Below, one piece after another: positions 22,599 through 30,343 of a DNA stretch of 64,000 nt (position 1 is its first letter; every line of letters begins with the position of its first letter). Position numbers and translations under genes: made by a program. The stretch is taken from assembly GCF_011302915.1 (NCBI RefSeq), contig NZ_CP049872.1, positions 1,674,001 through 1,738,000 on the forward strand, given 5' to 3'. Below the pieces are notes generated by a model that saw only the letters and a list, made by a program, of their open reading frames with translations, was not told where the DNA came from and did not search any database. The DNA is from Thermomonas sp. HDW16 (GTDB lineage Bacteria > Pseudomonadota > Gammaproteobacteria > Xanthomonadales > Xanthomonadaceae).

Positions 22599-24533
22599 TC
22601 AGGCCTTGTTGTTGTCGTCGTCCTTGACCTCGGTGAACTCGGCATCGACCACGTCGTCGCTGCCGCCCGGGGCCGGGCCGGCACCGGCGTCGCCGCCCGC
22701 CTGTTGCTGGCCAGCGGCGGCCACAGCCGCGAACAGCGCCTGGCCGGCCTCTTCCAGCGCCTTGGCCTTGGCCTCGATCTGGCCCTTGTCGTCGCCCTTG
22801 ATCGCGGATTCCAGCTCGGCGATCGCACCTTCGGCACGACCGATCAGGTCGCCCGGCACTTTGTCGCCGTTGTCCTTGATCGCGGTGCGGGTGGCGTGGA
22901 TCAGGCCGTCCGCCTGGTTGCGCGCAGTGACCAGCTCGTGGAAGCGCTTGTCTTCCTCGCGGTTGGCCTCGGCGTCCTGCACCATGCGCTGGATCTCGTC
23001 ATCCGACAGGCCGGAACCGGCCTTGATCTCGACCTTCTGTTCCTTGCCGGTCTTCTTGTCCTTGGCATTGACGTGGAGGATGCCGTTGGCGTCGATGTCG
23101 AAGCTCACTTCCACCTGCGGCATGCCGCGCGGCGCCGGCTCGATGCCGGTCAGGTCGAACTTGGCCAGCGACTTGTTGTAACGGGCCTGCTCGCGCTCGC
23201 CCTGCAGCACATGCACGGTGACCGCGGTCTGGTTGTCCTCGGCGGTACTGAAGGTCTGCGAGGCCTTGGTCGGGATGGTGGTGTTCTTCTCGATGATCTT
23301 GGTGAACACGCCGCCCATGGTCTCGATGCCCAAGCTCAGCGGGGTCACGTCGAGCAGCAGCACGTCCTTGACGTCGCCCTGCAGCACGCCGCCCTGGATC
23401 GCCGCGCCAACCGCCACGGCTTCATCCGGGTTCACGTCCTTCTTCGGCTCCTTGCCGAAGAACTCGGTGACCGCCTGTTGCACCTTCGGCATGCGGGTCT
23501 GGCCGCCGACCAGGATCACGTCGCTGATGTCGCTGGCGCGCAGGCCGGCATCGTTCAGCGCGATGCGGCAGGGTTCGATCGTCTTCTTGACCAGGTCATC
23601 GACCAGGGCTTCCAGCTTGGCGCGGGTCAGCTTGATGTTGAGGTGCTTCGGACCAGAAGCGTCCGCGGTCACGTACGGCAGGTTGACCTCGGTGCTCATC
23701 GCGGTAGACAGCTCGATCTTGGCGCGCTCGGCCGCATCCTTCAGGCGCTGCAACGCCAGCGGATCCTTGCGCAGGTCGATGCCCTGCTCCTTGTTGAACT
23801 CGTCGACGAGGTAATCAATGACGCGCTTGTCGAAGTCTTCGCCGCCCAGGAAGGTATCGCCATTGGTGGCCAGCACTTCGAACTGCTTCTCGCCGTCGAT
23901 GTTGGCGATTTCGATGATCGAGACGTCGAAGGTGCCGCCGCCGAGGTCGTACACCGCGATCTTGCGATCCTTGCTGTCGCCCTTGTCCAGGCCATAGGCC
24001 AGCGCGGCCGCGGTCGGCTCGTTGATGATGCGCTTCACTTCAAGGCCGGCGATCTTGCCCGCGTCCTTGGTCGCCTGGCGCTGCGAATCGTTGAAGTAGG
24101 CCGGTACGGTGATGACCGCTTCGGTGACCGGCTCGCCCAGGTAGGCTTCGGCGGTCTTCTTCATCTTCTCCAGCACCTTGGCGGAGACTTCCTGCGGCGC
24201 CAGCTTCTTGCCGTCGGTCAATGCGACCCAGGCATCGCCATTGTCGTGCGAGGTGATCGCATACGGCACCAGGCCGATGTCCTTCTGCACTTCGGCGTCG
24301 GTGAACTTGCGGCCGATCAGGCGCTTCACCGCGTAGAAGGTGTTCTTGGGGTTGGTGACGGCCTGGCGCTTGGCAGACGCGCCGACCAGCACTTCGCCGT
24401 CCTTGGTCCAGGCGACGATGGACGGCGTGGTGCGGTCGCCCTCGCTGTTTTCGATGACCTTGGCCTTGCCGCCTTCCATGATGGCGACGCAGGAATTGGT
24501 GGTGCCGAGGTCGATGCCGATGATCTTAGCCAT
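22599..24533 (-). CDS. dnaK: Chaperone DnaK (Hsp70)
   Basis: 644 aa. The nucleotide-binding domain has the phosphate-1 signature [23 protein letters not shown] and [11 protein letters not shown]. The substrate-binding domain (about 390 onward, [14 protein letters not shown]) is followed by a helical lid and a Gly/Ala-rich tail ending DDDNNKA. It folds and refolds proteins with GrpE and DnaJ. A sigma-32-type promoter lies in the 102-nt gap upstream, so dnaK-dnaJ can be induced separately from grpE. Confidence 0.99.
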   Translation of the reverse strand: MAKIIGIDLGTTNSCVAIMEGGKAKVIENSEGDRTTPSIVAWTKDGEVLVGASAKRQAVTNPKNTFYAVKRLIGRKFTDAEVQKDIGLVPYAITSHDNGDAWVALTDGKKLAPQEVSAKVLEKMKKTAEAYLGEPVTEAVITVPAYFNDSQRQATKDAGKIAGLEVKRIINEPTAAALAYGLDKGDSKDRKIAVYDLGGGTFDVSIIEIANIDGEKQFEVLATNGDTFLGGEDFDKRVIDYLVDEFNKEQGIDLRKDPLALQRLKDAAERAKIELSTAMSTEVNLPYVTADASGPKHLNIKLTRAKLEALVDDLVKKTIEPCRIALNDAGLRASDISDVILVGGQTRMPKVQQAVTEFFGKEPKKDVNPDEAVAVGAAIQGGVLQGDVKDVLLLDVTPLSLGIETMGGVFTKIIEKNTTIPTKASQTFSTAEDNQTAVTVHVLQGEREQARYNKSLAKFDLTGIEPAPRGMPQVEVSFDIDANGILHVNAKDKKTGKEQKVEIKAGSGLSDDEIQRMVQDAEANREEDKRFHELVTARNQADGLIHATRTAIKDNGDKVPGDLIGRAEGAIAELESAIKGDDKGQIEAKAKALEEAGQALFAAVAAAGQQQAGGDAGAGPAPGGSDDVVDAEFTEVKDDDNNKA

Positions 24534-24590
24534 GTGTGTTCCCTCTGGAATCTTTGAATGTCTGGGGCGCTACGCGCCGATGACCGTGAT

Positions 24591-24616
24591 GTGGGGTTTT
24601 CGCGGGCGGCTTCAAG
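24591..24616 (-). promoter_or_regulatory. Sigma-32-type heat-shock promoter for dnaK
   Basis: The minus strand reads CTTGAA-N14-CCCCAC-AT, close to the sigma-32 consensus (CTTGAA, 13-17 nt, CCCCATNT). It ends about 57 nt before the dnaK ATG. Confidence 0.72.
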
Positions 24617-24635
24617 GGCCGCGCGAAGGATTCGT

Positions 24636-25139
24636 TCAGTCTTGTTTCGCGACCACGACCAGCGCCGGCCGCAGCAGGCGTTCGTTGAGCAGGTAGCCCT
24701 TCTGGAAGGTCTGCGCGACCGCGCCCGGCGGCACGCCCTCGGCATCGATCATGCTCATCGCCTGGTGCTTTTCCGGGTCGAACGCGTCGCCAGCGGCGGG
24801 CGCGACTTCGGTCAGGCCGTTCTTGCCGGCGATGATGTGGAGCTGGCGCAGGGTCAACTCCAACCCGGCCCGCAACGGATCATCCGCGGTGGCGTTGGCA
24901 AGACCCGCCTCCATGCTGTCGAACAGCGGCAGCAGGTCGCCGAGCAGGCGCTCGTTGGCGAATTTGCGGGCCATTTCGACATCGCGCGCCAGGCGCTTGC
25001 GCTGGTTCTCGAGATCGGCGCGCTCGATCAGCGATTGCGCCTTCAGCTGCTCGAGTTCGGCGCGCAGCACCTCGGTTTCGTCGATTTGCGGCGTATCGGT
25101 GGCCGCTTCGTTTGCTTCCTGCATGGGGTCTTGGGTCAT
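24636..25139 (-). CDS. grpE: Nucleotide exchange factor GrpE
   Basis: 167 aa, slightly shorter than E. coli GrpE. It has an acidic, low-complexity N-terminus, a long coiled coil ([26 protein letters not shown] region) and the C-terminal beta domain ending [18 protein letters not shown]. It releases ADP from DnaK. It starts 67 nt downstream of hrcA, with its own sigma-32-type promoter in that gap. Confidence 0.96.
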   Translation of the reverse strand: MTQDPMQEANEAATDTPQIDETEVLRAELEQLKAQSLIERADLENQRKRLARDVEMARKFANERLLGDLLPLFDSMEAGLANATADDPLRAGLELTLRQLHIIAGKNGLTEVAPAAGDAFDPEKHQAMSMIDAEGVPPGAVAQTFQKGYLLNERLLRPALVVVAKQD

Positions 25140-25184
25140 GGTTGCGGGCTGTTTTGCGGCACCGTGCCGCGTCCAACTAGGGCT

Positions 25185-25211
25185 ATGGGGCCGCCTGCCT
25201 AAGGATTCAAG
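25185..25211 (-). promoter_or_regulatory. Sigma-32-type heat-shock promoter for grpE
   Basis: The minus strand reads CTTGAA-N15-CCCCAT, an exact match to both consensus hexamers at permitted spacing. The CTTGAA overlaps the hrcA stop codon, and the -10 is 45 nt from the grpE ATG. Confidence 0.82.
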
Positions 25212-26253
25212 CGTCCGGCGACAGGGCCGCGCCCAAGACCGCCGCGGTGGCCTCCACCACCGGGATCACCCGCTCGTAGGCCATACGGCTGGGCCCGATG
25301 ACGCCCAGCACGCCCAGCATCCGCCCACCGCTGCCGTAAGGCGCGGTCACCAGCGACATGCCTTCCAGCGGCGCCAGCCCGGTTTCATCGCCAATGAATA
25401 CGCGCATGCCCGGCGCTTTCGCCGTGCGTTCCAGCAATTGCAGCAGTTCGCGTTTCTCCGCAAAGGCCTCGAACAGGGCGCGCAGGCGTTCCAGGTCGTT
25501 GATGTCCTGCAGGCCCATCAGCTTGGTTTGCCCCGCGACCAGCATGTCGTCCCTGCCCGGCGCGAAGGCCTGTTCGGCCAGGTCCATCGAATCCGCCAGC
25601 AACCGCTCCATCTCGCCGCGCGCATTGCGCAGGTCGCGCAACAAGGCGGCGCGGATATGCGCCAACGGCTGCCCGGCGAAATGGCTGTTGAGGTAATTCG
25701 CCGCCTGCTCCAGCTCGGCGGGATCGAAGGCGCGGCGCACCTGCACCATGCGGTTTTGTACCTCGCCATCGGCGAACACCAGGATCGCCAGCACCTTTTG
25801 CGGTTCCAGTGCCACGAACTCGATCTGGCGGAAGGCGAAACTCTCCCGCCCCGGCACGCTGACCATGCCGGCGAAATGGGTCATCGCCGACAGCAATTCC
25901 GATGTACTACCCAGCAACGCCTGCGTGCCCGCGCCGGCCGGCAGTTCGCTGCGCATGCGGCTCAGCTCGCCTTCCGGCAAGGGCTTGACCTGCAGCAGCG
26001 CGTCCACGAACAAGCGATAGCCTTGCGCGGTCGGGATGCGTCCGGCCGAGCTGTGCGGCGCGGCCAGCAGGCCGGCGTCCTCCATCGAGGACAGGATGTT
26101 GCGGATCGTAGCCGGGCTGACGTCCAGCCCGGAATGCCGGGCCAGGGTCTGCGAACCCACCGGCTCGCCGTCGCGGATATGCCGCGACACCAGCGTGCGC
26201 AGCAATTGCCGCGCGCGTGGGTCGTTGCTGATGTCGGTGCCCGGGCGTGCCAT
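25207..26253 (-). CDS. hrcA: Heat-inducible transcription repressor HrcA
   Basis: 348 aa, family length. The N-terminal winged helix ([29 protein letters not shown], then [19 protein letters not shown]) is followed by a GAF-like domain and the dimerisation segments typical of HrcA. It normally represses chaperone operons through the CIRCE operator. No CIRCE inverted repeat is visible between hrcA and recN or in front of grpE or dnaK. The start at 26253 has TACAAC 6 nt upstream and no Shine-Dalgarno. Confidence 0.95.
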   Translation of the reverse strand: MARPGTDISNDPRARQLLRTLVSRHIRDGEPVGSQTLARHSGLDVSPATIRNILSSMEDAGLLAAPHSSAGRIPTAQGYRLFVDALLQVKPLPEGELSRMRSELPAGAGTQALLGSTSELLSAMTHFAGMVSVPGRESFAFRQIEFVALEPQKVLAILVFADGEVQNRMVQVRRAFDPAELEQAANYLNSHFAGQPLAHIRAALLRDLRNARGEMERLLADSMDLAEQAFAPGRDDMLVAGQTKLMGLQDINDLERLRALFEAFAEKRELLQLLERTAKAPGMRVFIGDETGLAPLEGMSLVTAPYGSGGRMLGVLGVIGPSRMAYERVIPVVEATAAVLGAALSPDA

Positions 26254-26259
26254 GCCGAT

Positions 26260-26265
26260 GTTGTA
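26260..26265 (-). promoter_or_regulatory. -10 hexamer of a leaderless promoter for hrcA
   Basis: The minus strand reads TACAAC-N6-ATG. The spacing predicts that transcription begins at the start codon. Confidence 0.5.
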
Positions 26266-26343
26266 AGCGCCGCCCCGGCCACGCGCAAGCACGGCATGCC
26301 GTCGGTCGTCGCGGCCGGCTACCGGAGTGATGCGGTGAACAGG

Positions 26344-26349
26344 CACAAT
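26344..26349 (+). promoter_or_regulatory. -10-like hexamer before recN
   Basis: CACAAT lies 8 nt before the recN ATG, with no Shine-Dalgarno in between. Its spacing is slightly longer than at the other leaderless-type starts. Confidence 0.35.
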
Positions 26350-26357
26350 GCGCGCCG

Positions 26358-28031
26358 ATGCTGAACCGCCTGTCCATCCGCGATTTCGCCGTGGTCGCCC
26401 ATGCCGAGCTGGCATTCGGCGCGGGCCTGACTGTCATTTCCGGCGAAACCGGCGCCGGCAAGTCGCTGTTGGTGGATGCGCTGGGTTTCCTGTGCGGCGC
26501 GCGCGCGGACGCCGGCGCGGTCAGGCAGGGCGCCGAACGCGCTGAACTGGAAGCCGAATTCGCACTGGCCGACAGCCCTGCTGCGCAGGATTGGCTGCGC
26601 GAGGCCGAAATGCTTGATGAAGGCCCGGACGATGGCGACGCCTGCCAGCTGCGCCGCACCCTGCGTGCCGATGGCGGCTCCCGCGCCTGGATCAACGGCC
26701 GCGCGGCGACGATGGGCCAGCTTGCCGATCTGGCCGCATTGCTGGTGGAAATCCATGGCCAGCACGAACAACAGGCGCTGCTGTCGCGCACGACGCAGAT
26801 GTCTCTCTTGGATGCCTATGCGCGGCATCCGGATTTGCTGGCGTCCGTGCGCGAATCTGCGCTGCGCTGGCGCACGCTGCGCGCCGAACGCGACGCATTG
26901 CTTGCGCGCGGCGACGTGGGCGAGCGCAAGGCCTGGCTGGCCCACCAGTTGGACGAACTGCAGGCGGAAACGCTGGAGCCCGAGGCCTTGGCGGAACTGG
27001 ATGCCAGCCATCGCCGGCATGCGCATGCGGCATCGCTGATCGCCGCCTGCGAATCTGCGTTGGAACGGCTGGGCGGCGACCACGCCCTCGGCTCGCAGCT
27101 GCAACACCTGCGTTCCGGCTTGCAGCGCGAAGCGGGCAACGAGCCGCGCCTCAACGAAGTGGATGCGATGCTGGATTCCGCGGCGATCCAGCTGGATGAG
27201 GCACTCGTCCTGCTCGAGCGCATCCGCGACGACCTCGACCTCGATCCTGATGTCTTGCAGCAGATTGAACAGCGCTTGGTGCGCGTGCAAGACCTGGCGC
27301 GCAAGCACCGCGTCGCACCGGACAAGCTCGCCGCGCATCGCGACGTATTGGCGGCCGAACTGGAATCGCTGGCCGATGCCGATGTGCGGCTGCAAAGCCT
27401 GGACCGCGACATCGCCGGCGCGCAATCGGACTGGCAAGCAGGCGCCAAGCGCCTCACCGCGTCGCGCCGCAAGGCCGGCGATGCGCTCGCGAAGGCCATC
27501 GAAAGCCTGATCGGCGAACTCGGGATGGGCGGTGGCCGTTTCGAGGTGGCGCTGGACGCCATCGCCGACCCGCAATCGCCGGATGCCAATGGCGCGGAAC
27601 GCGCGGATTTCCTGGTCTCCGCGAACGCCGGCCAGTTGCCGCGGCCATTGCGAAAGGTCGCGTCCGGCGGCGAGTTGTCGCGTATCTCGCTGGCGATCGA
27701 AGTCGTCACCCTGGGCCTGGATGCGGTGCCGACGATGGTGTTCGACGAAGTCGATTCCGGCATCGGCGGCGCAGTCGCAGCCGCAGTCGGCGCCAAGCTG
27801 CGCGCGCTGGGCGATACCCGCCAGGTGCTGTGCGTGACCCACCAGCCGCAAGTCGCTGCGGCCGGCCATGCGCAATACCGCGTCAGCAAGGCCGCGCAGG
27901 ACGGCATCACCCAGTCGTCGGTGGCGGTGCTGGATGCGAAGGGGCGGATCGATGAGATCGCGCGGATGCTGGGCGGTGCGGAAGTGACCAAGGAAGCGCA
28001 GGCCGCGGCGAAGCGGCTGCTGCAGCACTAG
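26358..28031 (+). CDS. recN: DNA repair protein RecN
   Basis: 557-aa SMC-like ATPase for double-strand break repair. Walker A is GETGAGKSLL near residue 35, a long coiled-coil middle follows, then the ABC signature region (KVASGGELSRISLAIE) and Walker B (MVFDEVDSGIGG). Length is normal. It is divergent from hrcA with a 104-nt gap and ends convergently on fur, the two TAG stops overlapping in CTAG. No LexA box was recognised upstream. Confidence 0.97.
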   Translation: MLNRLSIRDFAVVAHAELAFGAGLTVISGETGAGKSLLVDALGFLCGARADAGAVRQGAERAELEAEFALADSPAAQDWLREAEMLDEGPDDGDACQLRRTLRADGGSRAWINGRAATMGQLADLAALLVEIHGQHEQQALLSRTTQMSLLDAYARHPDLLASVRESALRWRTLRAERDALLARGDVGERKAWLAHQLDELQAETLEPEALAELDASHRRHAHAASLIAACESALERLGGDHALGSQLQHLRSGLQREAGNEPRLNEVDAMLDSAAIQLDEALVLLERIRDDLDLDPDVLQQIEQRLVRVQDLARKHRVAPDKLAAHRDVLAAELESLADADVRLQSLDRDIAGAQSDWQAGAKRLTASRRKAGDALAKAIESLIGELGMGGGRFEVALDAIADPQSPDANGAERADFLVSANAGQLPRPLRKVASGGELSRISLAIEVVTLGLDAVPTMVFDEVDSGIGGAVAAAVGAKLRALGDTRQVLCVTHQPQVAAAGHAQYRVSKAAQDGITQSSVAVLDAKGRIDEIARMLGGAEVTKEAQAAAKRLLQH

Positions 28032-28429
28032 CGTTTCTTGCGGACGTACAGCACCAGTGCGTGGTCCTCGATCACGTACCCGTGCTGGGCGGCGATCTTG
28101 TGTTGCAGGGCCTCGATCTCGTCGCTGTGGAACTCGATCACCTTGCCGCTGTCGACATCGACCATGTGGTCGTGATGCTCGCCGCGGTCGAGTTCGTACA
28201 CCGCATGTCCGCCTTCGAAATTGTGCTTGAGCACCAAGCCGGCGGATTCGAATTGGGTCAGCACGCGGTAGATGGTGGCCAGGCCGATTTCCTCGCCCTC
28301 GCCCAACAGGTGCTTGTAGATGTCCTCGGCAGTCATGTGCCGCGGGCGGGTCTGCTCCAGCAACTCCAGGATCCGCATCCGCGGATGGGTCACCTTCAGT
28401 CCTGCCTTGCGTAGATCCTGCGATTCCAT
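28028..28429 (-). CDS. fur: Ferric uptake regulator Fur
   Basis: 133 aa. The N-terminal winged-helix domain (DLRKAGLKVTHPRMRILELL, then EIGLATIYRVLTQFESAGLV) is followed by a metal-binding and dimerisation domain with the HHDHM motif and CxxC-free C-terminus ending VRKKR. Fur represses iron uptake genes with Fe(II). I chose the ATG at 28429 with GGAG five bases upstream over the one at 28444. It is divergent from bamE; this fur-omlA arrangement is known from Xanthomonas. Confidence 0.96.
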   Translation of the reverse strand: MESQDLRKAGLKVTHPRMRILELLEQTRPRHMTAEDIYKHLLGEGEEIGLATIYRVLTQFESAGLVLKHNFEGGHAVYELDRGEHHDHMVDVDSGKVIEFHSDEIEALQHKIAAQHGYVIEDHALVLYVRKKR

Positions 28430-28544
28430 CGGTGCTCCATGCATGGAACGGCACGTGAACGCAGGCCTGAGAGGTGGCTGCCGGTGCCGTGCTGCGAGGG
28501 CTTCAGTGTATCATCGGCGCTTCGTTCACTGCCCTTTCCCGCCG

Positions 28545-28940
28545 ATGCGCAAGCTGCTTCCTCTCCTCCTCGCGATCCTGTTCGCCAGCGGCTGCGGCGT
28601 GCTGTACCGGCAACCGATCTACCAGGGCAACCTGCTGGACAAGACTGCGGTGGATCAGTTGCAGGAAGGCATGGACAAGCGTCAGGTGATGACCTTGCTG
28701 GGCACGCCGTCGATCCGCGACCCGTTCCATCATGACCGTTGGGATTACGTCGCCACCCGCCGCACCGGCCGCAGTGGCCCCACCGTGGTCAAGAACATGA
28801 CTCTGTATTTCCAGGGCGATGCATTATCCAGGTGGGAAGGCGAATATTTCCCCGAGGAAGATTCTGAACTGGCCAAGACCATGTCCAAGTTCGGCAACTT
28901 GGCGAAGGACAAGGACAAGAAGGGCGGCCGCCGCCGCTAA
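28545..28940 (+). CDS. bamE: Outer membrane assembly lipoprotein BamE (OmlA/SmpA)
   Basis: 131 aa. A lipoprotein signal peptide (RKLLPLLLAILFASGC) puts the lipidated Cys at 17. The SmpA/OmlA domain has the YRQPIYQGNLL start, GMDKRQVMTLLGTPSIRDPF and a Lys-rich tail. It is the small lipoprotein of the Bam complex that inserts outer membrane proteins. A TATCAT -10-like hexamer at 28509-28514 would give a leader of about 30 nt. Its TAA stop overlaps the rnfH stop in CTAA. Confidence 0.94.
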   Translation: MRKLLPLLLAILFASGCGVLYRQPIYQGNLLDKTAVDQLQEGMDKRQVMTLLGTPSIRDPFHHDRWDYVATRRTGRSGPTVVKNMTLYFQGDALSRWEGEYFPEEDSELAKTMSKFGNLAKDKDKKGGRRR

Positions 28941-29209
28941 GGCTTGCTTCCCCTGGCGCGTTCGGCACGCAGCCGGCGCGCCTGCTTCGGATCCAGTTGC
29001 AGGCTGCGCAACAGTTCGATGCGGTCGCCATCGTGCAGCGCGGTCGTCAGCGCCGCAGCTTGTCCGAAGACGGCCAAGCCGACGAATTCCGCGTCTAGTC
29101 CCCAGCCGACGGCCTGCAACGCATCGTCCACGTTCATGCCTGTCGCCAGTTCGACGGCCGTTTCCTCGTGGCGCTGCGGCCACGCGCGGAGCAATTCGAC
29201 CCGCATCAC
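28937..29209 (-). CDS. rnfH: RnfH family ubiquitin-fold protein
   Basis: 90-aa beta-grasp (ThiS/MoaD-like) protein of the RnfH/UPF0125 family. It shows VELLRAWPQRHEE at the start, VDDALQAVGW and the GDRIELLRSLQLDPKQARRLRAE signature. Function is unknown; the family is nearly always next to ratA and smpB. It begins MM, overlapping the ratA stop. Confidence 0.92.
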   Translation of the reverse strand: MMRVELLRAWPQRHEETAVELATGMNVDDALQAVGWGLDAEFVGLAVFGQAAALTTALHDGDRIELLRSLQLDPKQARRLRAERARGSKP

Positions 29210-29643
29210 GCGGGACGCCCGGCCCGATCCGCTTCGCGCACGAAATCGTCCACCATGCGGTCGGCGAGTCCCTGCATGCCCATGGCAAGCGCGGGCCCGA
29301 GTAGGCGGTTCTGCGGTTCGAAGTCGAGTTTCAGGGTCACCTTGCAGGCGGATTCATCCAGTGCATGGAATTGCCAGTGGCCCAGTAGGCGCTTGAACGG
29401 GCCGTCACGCAGGATCATGTCGATGTGATGCGGTGGCGACAGCGTGTTCTCGGTGGTGAACCAGGTGTGGAAACCACCGATGCCGAGATCCAGTCGTGCA
29501 ACCACCCGATCCTCGCCCTGCTCCAGCACCTCGGCTTCCCGGCACCAGTCGAAACGGCGTGGGTAGGCGGCGATATCGTTCACCAGCGCGAACATGCGCG
29601 CGACGGAATGTTCGACCAGGGCACTGCGGACGATTTCTGGCAT
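29206..29643 (-). CDS. ratA: RatA-type START/polyketide cyclase-like protein
   Basis: 145-aa START-like protein ([30 protein letters not shown]...). In E. coli RatA is a toxin that blocks 70S subunit association; elsewhere the family is the CoQ10-binding Coq10 type, so the exact role is uncertain. The upstream in-frame extension overlaps smpB on the other strand and is not coding; the ATG at 29643 gives the family length. rnfH follows with an overlapping start. Confidence 0.92.
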   Translation of the reverse strand: MPEIVRSALVEHSVARMFALVNDIAAYPRRFDWCREAEVLEQGEDRVVARLDLGIGGFHTWFTTENTLSPPHHIDMILRDGPFKRLLGHWQFHALDESACKVTLKLDFEPQNRLLGPALAMGMQGLADRMVDDFVREADRAGRPA

Positions 29644-29696
29644 CGGGTTTCCATGGCAGTCCGTGTCGCTGCCGACCCGGAATGCATCTTTTCGGC

Positions 29697-29702
29697 GACA
29701 AT
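29697..29702 (+). promoter_or_regulatory. -10-like hexamer before smpB
   Basis: GACAAT lies 7 nt before the smpB ATG at 29710, with no Shine-Dalgarno. It is similar to the leaderless geometry seen elsewhere in the window. Confidence 0.4.
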
Positions 29703-29709
29703 GCGCACG

Positions 29710-30201
29710 ATGAACAAGAAGGCCGGCAAGGATAAGCCAAACGGCGGCACCATCGCCCTGAACAAGCGGGCCCGCCACGAATACCATTTCGAAGACAGGT
29801 TCGAGGCCGGCCTGGCCCTGCAAGGCTGGGAGCTGAAGGCGATCCGCGCCGGGCGCGCGAATATCGTGGATGCCTACGCGGTGGTGCTGGAAGGCGAGAT
29901 CTTCCTGGTGGGCTCGCAGATCACTCCGTTGATCCAGGCGTCTACCCACGTGGTCGCCAACGACCGCCGCACCCGCAAGCTGCTGCTGCACCGGCGCGAG
30001 ATCGACGTGCTGGTCGGCCGCGTGCAGCGCGACGGCTTCACCCTGATCCCGACCGCGCTGTACTGGAAGGGCAACAAGGTGAAGATGGAGCTGGCGCTGG
30101 CACGTGGCAAGCAGAGCCACGACAAGCGCGAGGCGAGCAAGGAGCGCGACTGGAACCGCGAGAAGCAGCGCGTGATGCGCCGGCACAACAAGGACGCGTG
30201 A
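29710..30201 (+). CDS. smpB: SsrA-binding protein SmpB
   Basis: 163 aa. An OB-fold beta-barrel core ([52 protein letters not shown]) is followed by a basic C-terminal tail ([22 protein letters not shown]) that enters the decoding centre. It carries tmRNA to stalled ribosomes. The tmRNA gene itself is 2.5 kb downstream. An in-frame ATG at 29701 would add three residues. Confidence 0.97.
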   Translation: MNKKAGKDKPNGGTIALNKRARHEYHFEDRFEAGLALQGWELKAIRAGRANIVDAYAVVLEGEIFLVGSQITPLIQASTHVVANDRRTRKLLLHRREIDVLVGRVQRDGFTLIPTALYWKGNKVKMELALARGKQSHDKREASKERDWNREKQRVMRRHNKDA

Positions 30202-30280
30202 GCATCCCAGCATCACCGGAATGCTCCCCATGATTCGCTGATGCGAGCCATGCCCCCCACATCAAGTTGCCATCCCCATA

Positions 30281-30316
30281 CGCGCCTGTGGCGCGAATCG
30301 CCCCCGAGTCGGGGGC
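30281..30316. other. Two adjacent GC-rich hairpins after smpB
   Basis: CGCGCC-TGT-GGCGCG at 30281-30295 and GCCCCCG-AGT-CGGGGGC at 30300-30316 lie in the gap between the convergent smpB and histidine kinase genes. Neither has a T-run. They could slow both polymerases or protect 3' ends. Confidence 0.6.
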
Positions 30317-30343
30317 TGAAAGCGCGGCTCTTGCGCAGCGGAG

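Noticed and set aside
26254..26357. CIRCE operator in the hrcA-recN gap
   Set aside because: No GAGTGCTAA-type inverted repeat is present on either strand.
26319..28454. 711-codon minus-strand frame covering recN
   Set aside because: It begins in the fur region in another frame and has no recognisable domain; recN on the plus strand and fur explain the stretch.
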